NCBI GenBank assembly: GCA_001600175.1
Contig: BCJC01000001.1
Location: 2,093,652 to 2,157,651, forward strand
Direction: 5' to 3'
From: Erythrobasidium yunnanense
Taxonomy: Eukaryota > Basidiomycota > Cystobasidiomycetes > Erythrobasidiales > Erythrobasidiaceae
DNA length: 64,000 bases
The position numbers were made by a program, and so were the translations under genes. The notes beneath the pieces are model-generated. The model saw nothing but the letters and a program-made list of their open reading frames with translations. It did not search any database and had not been told where the DNA came from. Below are positions 48,119 to 56,935 of this stretch, one piece after another; position 1 is the first letter of the stretch; every line of letters begins with the position of its first letter.

Positions 48119-49099
48119 ATGAACGGCGTCAAACGACCTCGGGTAGATAGCAAGCAGAAGCCGGACAGGCAGAGACAGTCGCGAGCTGGCCCGAGTACCG
48201 AAAGAGAGGAAGACTCGGACGTCGAATCCAGCCAAGGTAGCGATTTTGGAAGCAGCGACGATGGTGAAGACGACGTAGACGATGCCGAGTCTGCGAATGG
48301 CGAAGAAGATGATTACGAAGCTATCGTACAAGCGAACGAGGATGCCCAGTTAAAACCCAAGAAGAGTCAGCTTGATCTCGCAAACTATCAGATTACCTGT
48401 ATACTAATCCAAGTTGTGCAGAACGCAAGCGTGCACTACCGCAACAGGCATTCGGATCCCTCCTCTCCTCCCTCATTTCTGCTCCTGCTCCTACCAAACC
48501 CTTAAAACCTCTACACCCTGCGCCCGCCGATGAAGCTTTAGAGAAGAAGGCAGTCAAGCTATTACAGGCGCGAAAACACGAACGACTCGAGCGTGGGCAT
48601 ATTCCAGATGTGATAGCAGGATGGACGCCCAGGCCGAATGTACCATTTTCGCAATGGGCAAAGACACCTTCGCAGAGCACAGAGTATGCTGTAGGAGGAG
48701 CAGACAAGGAGAAAGAGCTGCGGCGACTCGCGCAGAAGGGAGCAGTCAGGCTATTCAACGCGATCAAAGCTGCGCAAACGACGGAGCAGGATGCAGAAGC
48801 TGGTACAACGCCATCTCGATCTACAGCTATCAAGGATGAAGCTAGGCGATCTATCAAGGAAGCGAGTCCGGCGGGATCGGTAGCTTCGTCCATCGTGGCT
48901 AGCAAACCTGGTCTCATCACCGCAGACAAAGGCAGAGCCAATATACTGGGCACGCGAGGTAGACAAGAAGCTCGTAAGTATAATATAACGCTGCCCTTGA
49001 TAGCCGACTTGCTGATATCAATCCCTCGCAGTCACGAATCTTTCCAAAGCTTCTTTCCTGGAGCTCTTCAAAGCTTCCAGCAATGGGAAAGCGAGTTGA
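48119..49099 (+). CDS. RRP15: RRP15-like pre-60S ribosome biogenesis factor
   Basis: Nucleolar protein needed for 27S pre-rRNA processing. Exons 48119-48365, 48422-48973 and 49032-49099 give 288 aa. A basic head (MNGVKRPRVDSKQKPDRQRQ) is followed by a strongly acidic stretch (DDGEDDVDDAESANGEEDD). The splice at 48365/48422 makes KPKKKRKRALPQQAFGSLLS, the start of the Rrp15 domain. This continues with EKKAVKLLQARKHERLERGH and the family signature ELRRLAQKGAVRLFNAIKAA. The final exon reads LTNLSKASFLELFKASSNG and KAS, then TGA at 49097-49099. If the last intron is kept, the frame stays open to 49104 with unrelated residues. Confidence 0.87.
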
Positions 49100-49285
49100 G
49101 CTAGTGCTGGCATTGAAACATGGCTTCTACTTGTCCTCATCTCATCTTATGTTCTACTGTTGATGTCAGACGATACCTGCAGGAGATCTCACGCTCTGAA
49201 CACAGACTCGCATTTTCAGACGGCGCTTCGTACCGCATTGGATCTAGCCTGCTGACCAACTCCCTGCCTTCGTTCTGAGCGCATT

Positions 49286-49307
49286 CTAACCCCTTTTAAA
49301 GGGTTAG
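49286..49307. repeat. Inverted repeat of telomere-type heptamers
   Basis: CTAACCC at 49286-49292 and its exact complement GGGTTAG at 49301-49307, separated by 8 nt (CTTTTAAA). The arms equal the fungal telomere repeat unit, but there is only one copy each, so this may be chance or a binding site for a Myb/telobox-type factor. Confidence 0.5.
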
Positions 49308-49989
49308 TTATCCTTGACGTGCTGCTGGAGATTTTGACGACGGGGTGGCAAGCTCTCCCTTTGACTGACCGTGTGAAAGGACAGGGTAAAGCTGCTGTTG
49401 CATCTGCTCCAACTAGATTCAGCGTCCGTATAGAGGTGAGCTTCGAGAAGCTGCGAGTTTTGCTGTCATCTGACGATTAAGTAATTTGTATACAGGGATG
49501 TACTGGCGTGCGATAGCATCAGCATACCGACTTCAAGTGCAGGATTTTGAACGGAATGGCAAGCTCAAGCGTCCCCTCATTGCGGCCAGCTCCAAGCGAC
49601 AACCGTCGATGTACACCAATCACTCAAACATTCCACCGAGGCAGCTCGAAAGCAAGATGCGTGTAGGCATCATTGCCTGTTCCCTTTCTTTCTGATTTCA
49701 GGCATACCTCCTCCGATGACCTGCATGATGGCTTGCAAGGTCGGCTATAGAGAGCTCTCATCCCCCCAGTCCCTTCGACCTATGATGCTGGTGTATGCGC
49801 TCTGCACTTCTGCAAATCAGATATCCCCCCTTCCTTTCCTTTGTTTGTCCTTCCGGAGACTGGCCGCTGCAATATGCACAACCACTCGCTTTTCAGATGC
49901 TACAGCGATGGGGCAAGGCGAGTGCAGTGTTTGAGCCGACGCGCCAGCGGCGGCGATAAACACGCAGCGAGACTGCCAGAGCTCACAAA

Positions 49990-50088
49990 CAAGCAGTGAC
50001 ATCCGCTCTCCGAACTCGTGCCCAAGCAGTGAGACTGCTGCTGGCGCTCATACGCCAAGCAGTGAAGGCTGACAGAGCTGATACCCAA
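49990..50088. repeat. Diverged 33-bp tandem repeat, three copies plus a partial
   Basis: CAAGCAGTGA occurs at 49990, 50023 and 50056, exactly 33 bp apart, with a degenerate CAAGCCGCCG at 50086. The sequence between the anchors has drifted. Read on the minus strand one frame gives repeated LTAW/FTAW steps, but I see no gene. Confidence 0.6.
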
Positions 50089-50774
50089 GCCGCCGATTGC
50101 GTAGCGTATATGCATATGCATACTCTTTTCTGACTCCGCAACTCCGTAACAGGGGCGCCTACACGATGATCGATGACTACCACACCGACATCCCATACTC
50201 CCTATAAATTGTAAAGCAAGAGCTGTGCTGGTAGGTGTGACATTTCCTCCGCTAGATTGTTGAGGCGTCATCGCTGATCTGAGTCTGATTATGACAGAGT
50301 AGGCAAAGCAATGAATAGATGGGGTTGGTCCACTCCGCTCGGCGGAGCCCTCGAATTGGATGACATACTGCTGACCTGACGACTCTCCGAAACGTACCGT
50401 CTCTCGCTCGATCTGCACCTTGCTGCTCAAACTCTGCCCCCTCCTCCAGCGTAAAGACACACCCTTCAGCAGTGATCGATGGAGCAAGGTAACAAGCCTT
50501 TCTTTACAATCTCCCTTGAAACTTGGAAAAAGGACTCCCTGCAGTTGCCTTTATTCAGCTGCCCCTTTCGCTCCCGGCCCACCTGGTGCAGGTATAAAGT
50601 GCGCTCTCACACGCCAGTCTGTCTCTTGGTTTCTCTCTTCACAGAACTAGCAAGCCTGCTTACTTGTGATGTGAGTCTGTAAGGCTGGTGCTTGCTAGGC
50701 AGCTGCGCTGACCTGCTCTACAACCAGTCATCGCCGTTACCAGCAGATTCAACCCGCAAGCACACAGAGTCACC

Positions 50775-52097
50775 ATGAACTCGAAGCCCTCAACTCGCCA
50801 AAACAGTCTCGATCGCACACAGGGTTCCGCCTCAGATCAGGCAAGCTCGATCTCGGGAGTGTCAAATACTTCATCCAAGGGTTCGAAGCCTAGATCCCGA
50901 CAATCCAGCGCCAGCATGTCCAGTCGAGCCTCTTCATTCTCGCAGAAGTCGGCTGCGTCATCGCGTAGAAATTCGACGGACAACCAGAGTATTGTCTCGA
51001 TGAACGAGTCTCTCTTCAGCCGTAAGCGGTTCCCTGCTCACTTGGACATCTACGAAGTGGACTGAGTGATGCATTGTATCTATCTCGCAGGGGCCGGCTC
51101 TGTCGCGTCAGTCAAGACCACCGCTTCTGCCAATTCCGTCAAGTCCGGAGTGATTGCAGACCTGTATGACAAATTCCGAGATCTGGATGCCTTGAACGCC
51201 GACCGCAATCGCAACTTCGAGTCTGCGCCTATAGCTGTTGAAGAAGCTACAGTGCACCGGTCTGGCAGAGCTGGCGTCAGGCAATACGTAAAGCGCAGTA
51301 TCGAGAAAATAGTAGATCCGGCTGCTCTGGATCGCCTAATGGACGGTTACAAGCCTAGCGAGCGTACGTACTCCAAGAGTTACAAACTCCGCTGCAAGCA
51401 CAAGGATGCAGCTCGTGGCACAGATCAGCTGGTTGTTGAGGCTGGCATTCAGTCTGGTCTCTATGTCGGCTCAAGCATGCTCCACCACACATTTGGCAAA
51501 CGCCAGCAAGAAAGACGTGACTTCGCCAAAGTCGCAGACAACCTAGGCCTGCGCCCAGGGACGCTGGACCAATGCGACATCAAGAAAGTCATGAATGGGA
51601 AAGTCGCCGCCAACGATAAGCAGAAAAATGCAGTCTGGAATGCGTTTCATGAGCCCAACACGTTCCATGAAGGCATTGAGGAAGCGGCCTCGAATATGAC
51701 TGGCGGCATCACCGGTCTGAGTGGAGGAGCTCAAGCCAAGCCTATCGACGAATTCACTGAACGACTCCCTAGGACCATTAGGAAGGATGGCGGTGTGGCT
51801 CTGGGCAAGGTACACGGCGAAGTATATCAAGGCCATAAACGTCTTGGTGAAGGCAAGCTTCGCCGTAATTTTACCAGAATGTCCAATAAGATGGCAGATA
51901 TGGATGCAGGCATTGGAGTCGGCATACAGAAAGAAAAAGTCATGATCGATGGTAACGGCAAGGTTACCAGAAAATCGCAAGAAAGGAAAGCTGGACGTCT
52001 CCCAGAGTCGGACGACGTTCTTGAGCAGATGCTGGAAGGTACTTGGCGAAAAGCTACGCCTAGAAAGCCCTCGTCTGTAACTAAGAGCGAGGCTTAA
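50775..52097 (+). CDS. Unknown protein, MNESLFS family, copy 1
   Basis: Exons 50775-51021 and 51091-52097 give 417 aa. The head (MNSKPSTRQNSLDRTQGS...) is almost all Ser, Arg, Gln and Asn and surely disordered. Exon 1 ends in the motif SIVSMNESLFS at a phase-1 intron that is conserved in copy 2. The body has SVKSGVIADLYDKFRDLDAL, IAVEEATVHRSGRAGVRQY, KDAARGTDQLVVEAGIQSGL, DNLGLRPGTLDQCDIKKVM and AVWNAFHEPNTFHEGIEEA. The end is rich in basic residues (KSQERKAGRLPESDDVLEQM, then RKATPRKPSS). No signal peptide, membrane segment or known domain. I do not recognise the family and assign no function. Confidence 0.8.
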
Positions 52098-52974
52098 GGT
52101 CTGACTTCTCGTAGCACGAAGCGTAAGCCCAGATGGCTTCGGATTTGTACTGTGCTACTTGTACCGCAATCTATACACGATCTTGCATTTGCTCTCATGT
52201 ATGAGATCTATCTTACTTTGGCTTCACCGCGACTGCCCCGCTTCTTTGTCGAGTCTACTACGACTTATGCAGGCATAATCTGTCAGACAACCTCATGCAA
52301 GAAGATATACTATAGCGCAAGGGCGCGAGCCTTTACAGTCAACTTGTGCATATCGATATGACGCGATCCAGCATCTACCGACGCACAGGACTCTGCGCCA
52401 AAACGATGACTACCATTCTACGAACGTAGAGTGAAGGGTCAACATGTGCAGGTTGGCTGTCTTGGCTACCATGAGCCTAGACCCGGTTCCGTCGATACAG
52501 GACTTATCTGCCTTACTTTACCGCTACTCTTGGCCATGGGCGAAATGAATGCGTAGCATACTCTGGAAGTCCCACTCACGGCCATGTCTGTTCCGGCTAC
52601 TTGAAGCGGCCGCGAAGCTGTCAAAGCTCTGACAAGGCCATGCATGCTATCTGTCTTTACGAGATGCAAGAAAGGGCAGACGACTCCTTTATACCTTCCC
52701 CTAGTATCTATCATAGTTGGGAAATCAAAGACTCGTCTTCCCAGCTCCCTTTCGTAGCTTACCATTAAGCATCTGCCTTTGAGTCGCAACCTGGATCTGC
52801 ACCATAAAACGCGGCTCGATGTCGCTGTATCCCTCTTGGCTCCGCAAACAAGTAACAGTTGCAGAGGTAGGCCACCGGAAGCAGATGTCTAGCTCGACAG
52901 CCGAGCTGACCTTACCTGTGCCCAGACTCTCATTCTAAAGACAAGCCTCAGTCCGCAGTGAAGTAAAGCCCAAC
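52098..52974. other. Intergenic region between the two MNESLFS paralogs
   Basis: 877 bp. Short open frames on both strands but no coding signal. Holds the 3' UTR of copy 1 and the promoter of copy 2. Confidence 0.5.
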
Positions 52975-54282
52975 ATGTCATCCAAAGCATCCAGTCGCAG
53001 CGTCAGCATCAAGAGGCCATCGATCGGAGCTTCAAGCCAAGCAAGCTCTTCATGCTCATCAAGTTCGTCTGCCCAATCATATGGATCCCATTCCCCTTTG
53101 AAGAAGACTATGACTGGCCATTCGAGCAGAGCTTCCTCAACGTCTGGAGCTTCCTCTAGAGAATCATCGAGACCCTCTCGCAGATCTTCCACTGACAGCG
53201 GCGAAAGCATGGTGTCCATGAATGAGTCTCTATTCAGCCGTACGCATCTGCAAATATGGCTGCTTCCCTTAAGAACTGACCCAATGTTGTTACCTGCAGA
53301 CACCGGCAGCCAACGTAGTGCCGATTCTGTCGAGTCAGGCGTAATCCCAGCTTTATACGATCAAATTAGCAGACTGGACTCACTGCCCGATACCGGTCTG
53401 GACCTTTTCAGTAAGGCCAAGGATACACGCCCTATTGCAATCGAGGAGGCTGTCATCAACCGCTCCGGAAGAGCCGGCGTCAGACAGTATGGACAGCGAC
53501 AGATAGAGAAGCGAGTCGACAACAACAAGCTGCGCTCTATCTTGATCAAGCACCCACCCAGAGAGAGCTGGTTGGGCTTAACGAAAGAATACCGCCTTCG
53601 ACATACGCACAGGGACCCAGCTCTAGGTACAGATCAGCTAGTGGTCAAGCTAGGGGCGGAATATGGAACATATACCGGCGAGTCATCCGTCAAGTATATT
53701 CACGGCAAGCGCTCGAAGGAGACTCGAGGCTTTGTCAAGGTTGCGGATGGCTTGGGCTTGCGGCCTGGAACTCTCGACTCGTGCTCCATCAAAAGAGTGA
53801 GACATGCAACCAAGCCAAGCCATAATAAACAAAGCAACGCTCTGTGGAATGCCTTTGAAGATCCGAAGACTTTCAACAAGCAAATCAATGCAACAGCGTT
53901 GGAAATGACAGGCGGCGTTGTCGGACTCAAAGGCAAGGCGACGATACAAGCTCTGAACACATCGCGAAACACGGAACGCGACATTGCAGACGAAGGGGAT
54001 GTCAACCTCAACAAGATTTGCGAGGAACGTTACCTTGGACCAGAGGGCCTTCCTGACAGCAAGTTGAGCAGGACATTCATGAAGATGCCTAACAAGCTTC
54101 GGGACTTGGAAGCGATGAGAGGCTTTGGGATGCAGAAGGACAAGGTTAAGACAGTCAATGGCGACATCATCCGGAAGTCGCAGGAGATGGTTCGCGGTCG
54201 ACTTCCAAAGTCAGATGGACCCCTGGAGAGCATTCTGCAGGACACATGGAAGAAGATGACTCCTTCCCGACCATCAAAGTGA
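52975..54282 (+). CDS. Unknown protein, MNESLFS family, copy 2
   Basis: Exons 52975-53239 and 53300-54282 give 415 aa. Same build as copy 1 at 50775-52097: a Ser-rich head (MSSKASSRSVSIKRPSIGAS), then SMVSMNESLFS right at a phase-1 intron. The body has SVESGVIPALYDQISRLDSL, IAIEEAVINRSGRAGVRQYG, RDPALGTDQLVVKLGAEYGT, DGLGLRPGTLDSCSIKRVR, ALWNAFEDPKTFNKQINATA, and the end IRKSQEMVRGRLPKSDGPLE, then KKMTPSRPSK. By eye, the two copies share perhaps 40-50 percent of residues in the body, so the duplication is not recent. The conserved head motif in an otherwise free-running Ser-rich region suggests a binding or modification site. Confidence 0.8.
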   Translation: MSSKASSRSVSIKRPSIGASSQASSSCSSSSSAQSYGSHSPLKKTMTGHSSRASSTSGASSRESSRPSRRSSTDSGESMVSMNESLFSRTHLQIWLLPLRTDPMLLPADTGSQRSADSVESGVIPALYDQISRLDSLPDTGLDLFSKAKDTRPIAIEEAVINRSGRAGVRQYGQRQIEKRVDNNKLRSILIKHPPRESWLGLTKEYRLRHTHRDPALGTDQLVVKLGAEYGTYTGESSVKYIHGKRSKETRGFVKVADGLGLRPGTLDSCSIKRVRHATKPSHNKQSNALWNAFEDPKTFNKQINATALEMTGGVVGLKGKATIQALNTSRNTERDIADEGDVNLNKICEERYLGPEGLPDSKLSRTFMKMPNKLRDLEAMRGFGMQKDKVKTVNGDIIRKSQEMVRGRLPKSDGPLESILQDTWKKMTPSRPSK

Positions 54283-54654
54283 GAATATGAAAATGCAAAC
54301 AATGAGGCTTGGCCTGCTATTCTTTAGCGAGTAGGAGTTGTCCCTTTCGCTCTCTCTTTCATGAATTACTACCATCGACGTTGTTTCCACTTCCACTGTC
54401 TTCAGATTCTGTCTGTTCGAAAAGCATATTTGCATTGCATTCGAAAGCAACATGCGTCGCACCGTAGCGGACTGAGCAGCATTGAGTAGAAAAAGGGAGT
54501 GATACATCACTGAATGATCTATATGAATCGGGCAATTCAGAAATAGCTAGCGAATCTTGATACAACAACTTATTAAAGCATGCATTTGAAGGTGGTGAGA
54601 GGAGTCGTGACCACGAGCTGCAATTCCTTGCATGTATGATCCTTCGCTGAGTCT
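54283..54654. other. Convergent intergenic region
   Basis: 372 bp between the stop codons of MNESLFS copy 2 and the RING gene. Nothing recognised. Confidence 0.5.
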
Positions 54655-56592
54655 TCACGCCTGTCCTCCCAGAAGTATCCGTCTCAACTGATCGGCCGGC
54701 ATCTGCATCTCTTGGGCCATACGTTGTATATCAGCGTCCCGGAGAATATGTGGAGCTGGTGGCTGCACTGGAGCAGGCCTTCTAACCGCTTGCACTCGAT
54801 GTTGAGGTAGCACGCCAGGATAGGCAAAGCCTTGCTGCTGCGCGGCCTGTGCCCTAGCGTTGGCCTGCTGAAGCGCAGCCAATCTTGCAGCTTCTACCGC
54901 TTCCCGCGCGATTCTTAGTTCCTTCTGCCTTGCATCGTCAATTCTCTTCTGTACTGCTGCAGCTTCCACCTTTGCTCTCTCTGTCCTAGCTGTCTTGGCA
55001 GCTTCCACCTGACCCTGTTCTTCCAGAGCAGTATACACGACCTCCAGGTGTTTCTTGATGATTGCGTCGATGGGATAAGAACGGAAGGGTTTGCCGCTCG
55101 TCTCTCGACAATTTGGGCACTCGTTGTCATTCTGGTCGAGCCAGGGCTCGACACAGGCTTGACAGAAGACATGGCCACACGTCAAGTTGACAGGTGCGAC
55201 CATGATTTCATAGCACACAGCGCATTCAAGCTCGGCATCGATGTCGTATGGCTTGACAACGACCTTAATGACTGAAGTAGGGATTGGAGCTGGCGAAGAC
55301 AGGAGAACAGCTTCGGCAGCTTTCTCCAGTGCGATGGCAGCTGCTGCCGGCCTGTTGATGAGAGGCTGGTCCGGCGGAAGGAAGTCATCTTCCATCAAGA
55401 GCGAGTCTCTCCTTTCCATCAATGCTGTTCCTTCGAAGCCTCTCTCCCTAGCACGAACCGGCTTGGGCTGCTTCTTGGTGAGCTTAACTGGTCTTGTAGA
55501 ATCATCGTCCTCATCCTCGTCCTCTTCAGGAGTTGCTCGAGTCTTGCCCTTCTTGGTCTGAGCGGTATCGCGGGTATTGGTGCGTGATCGTGTTGATCGA
55601 ACCGAGGCGATGCTCGCATCATCGTCGCTATCGATGATGCGACTGGATTTACGAAGAATAGACGGTACAGCTTGCGTACGTGTCTGGCGCGAGGTAGGTC
55701 GAGAGGAGGTGGAGGATGCTGATGGTTTGGGAGGGGCTGATGCGGTGGAAGAGCTGCTCTTGCTCGTCTTTGAGCTGGTCTTTCCAGTCTCGTTTACTCT
55801 GGTGGATGCAGATGCCCGCTTGTTGCCTGCAGTAGCAGCTAGAGGCGGTCTGACTTGCTCGACTTCATCGTCTGAAGGTGGCTCCTCTTGCTCTTCGTCG
55901 TCGCTGTCTTCGTCGAGGAACGTACGAGCAGCAGCAGCGCCTCTGCCTGCTATGTCCCGTGCGCGATTGGGATTGAGGTGAGTTACGCCTGCGATCCGCG
56001 ATAAAGAAGAGAGTTGGCACATGATGGATATGTTGAGAAGAAAAGTGAGAAGAAACATACCTCGTGCGTCCCCTGAGCTGGGAGGTGTACTTGGGAGGCT
56101 GGGATCCGGTCGAGAAGCCACTTTTCTAGTTGTAGTCGCAATTGCTCTAGGCTTTGTATGCCCGGGCCGAGCTACTCCTTCGTTGCTCCTACGGCGTTTT
56201 GAGCGGTCTTCCTCCTCTGCATCGTTGCCGTCATCGTCCAATTCGTCCTCCTCCGAAGAATCAACGATACGATGCTTATTCTTGATTGGGCTCTTTCGCA
56301 CGACTACCGGTTCCGGGAGCTCTTCATCTTCCTCCTCTTCGCTGCTAGAGTCTATCTCTATGATCTCTGCAGGTCGAGTGTTGGGTCTAGCAGGTGGCGC
56401 CGCTGGTCGTGAATTGACAGTCGCAGGAGCTCTCCGAGCTGTGTTGAGCGAAGGAGTGGGACGAGGATGACTGCCAGAAGCTACTCGACCCGAGCTGCTT
56501 GCTCGTGACGAGGTAGCGGACGGAAGTCGACTCCTGTTGACAGTTGATCTACTACCGGCCAAACCGCGCTCAGAGGCTGTCTGAGGAGGCAT
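54655..56592 (-). CDS. RING E3 ligase with several SUMO-interacting motifs (STUbL candidate)
   Basis: Exons 56061-56592 and 54655-55988 give 621 aa; the 72-nt intron (55989-56060) is a multiple of three and free of stops. The N-terminal 380 residues are disordered and Ser/Arg/Asp-rich. They contain three hydrophobic-core-plus-acid motifs that fit SUMO-interacting motifs: AEIIEIDSSSEEEEDEE, HRIVDSSEEDELDDD and SRIIDSDDDAS. The C3HC4 RING is ELECAVCYEIMVAPVNLTCG, HVFCQACVEPWL and ECPNC. A long charged helix follows (KTARTERAKVEAAAVQKRID), then a C-terminal helical segment, DADIQRMAQEMQMPADQLRR, that may be protein-binding. RING plus multiple SIMs is the plan of SUMO-targeted ubiquitin ligases (Slx5/8, RNF4). 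That role is inferred; no direct ortholog is claimed. Confidence 0.8.
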   Translation of the reverse strand: MPPQTASERGLAGSRSTVNRSRLPSATSSRASSSGRVASGSHPRPTPSLNTARRAPATVNSRPAAPPARPNTRPAEIIEIDSSSEEEEDEELPEPVVVRKSPIKNKHRIVDSSEEDELDDDGNDAEEEDRSKRRRSNEGVARPGHTKPRAIATTTRKVASRPDPSLPSTPPSSGDARGMFLLTFLLNISIMCQLSSLSRIAGVTHLNPNRARDIAGRGAAAARTFLDEDSDDEEQEEPPSDDEVEQVRPPLAATAGNKRASASTRVNETGKTSSKTSKSSSSTASAPPKPSASSTSSRPTSRQTRTQAVPSILRKSSRIIDSDDDASIASVRSTRSRTNTRDTAQTKKGKTRATPEEDEDEDDDSTRPVKLTKKQPKPVRARERGFEGTALMERRDSLLMEDDFLPPDQPLINRPAAAAIALEKAAEAVLLSSPAPIPTSVIKVVVKPYDIDAELECAVCYEIMVAPVNLTCGHVFCQACVEPWLDQNDNECPNCRETSGKPFRSYPIDAIIKKHLEVVYTALEEQGQVEAAKTARTERAKVEAAAVQKRIDDARQKELRIAREAVEAARLAALQQANARAQAAQQQGFAYPGVLPQHRVQAVRRPAPVQPPAPHILRDADIQRMAQEMQMPADQLRRILLGGQA

Positions 56593-56935
56593 CTTGTATA
56601 GCAGAGATGTTTAAACGTATGCTTGAATTGCTATTACGCGCGTTTCTTGCTCAGATAGGGCCTAAGGGAGGGGAGTTGGCGAGCGGGATAGGAGCTCGGA
56701 GATGTCGTTTGGCAGGAAGGGTAGGGATATAGGGAGTAGAATGCGCTTGATATCGCGACAATATGTGCTCTTCTCGCCGGTTGTGGATCCAGCTACCGTA
56801 TTGAGCTCGGATTTCTTGACAGCAACGCCTTTCCTTCGCTTAAACCGTCACTTTGATATCTTGATTTGACTTGACGTTTGCTATCTCCCTGCCGTCTGTC
56901 TGCGTTCTACCTCCTTCCGTTCTGCTGGCGCGACG
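56593..56935. promoter_or_regulatory. Divergent promoter, RING gene / GRC3
   Basis: 343 bp between outward-facing starts; no ORF with coding character and no motif I can defend. Confidence 0.4.

Larger units (their letters stand above)
49100..50774. other. 1.7-kb gap without a supported gene
   Basis: The largest gene-free interval here. Open frames of 60-195 aa exist on both strands (for example minus 49900-50487) but lack domains, coding-like composition or partner exons. It contains a 33-bp periodic repeat (49990-50088), an inverted repeat of telomere-type heptamers (49286-49307) and a small CTCCGC/GCGGAG hairpin near 50337. The last 250 bp are presumably leader and promoter of the next gene. 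An unannotated non-coding RNA or decayed gene is possible. Confidence 0.5.

Noticed and set aside
49900-50487. 195-codon minus-strand open frame in the gene-poor gap
   Set aside because: No conserved-looking segments, composition unlike its neighbours, and it begins without a convincing ATG context.
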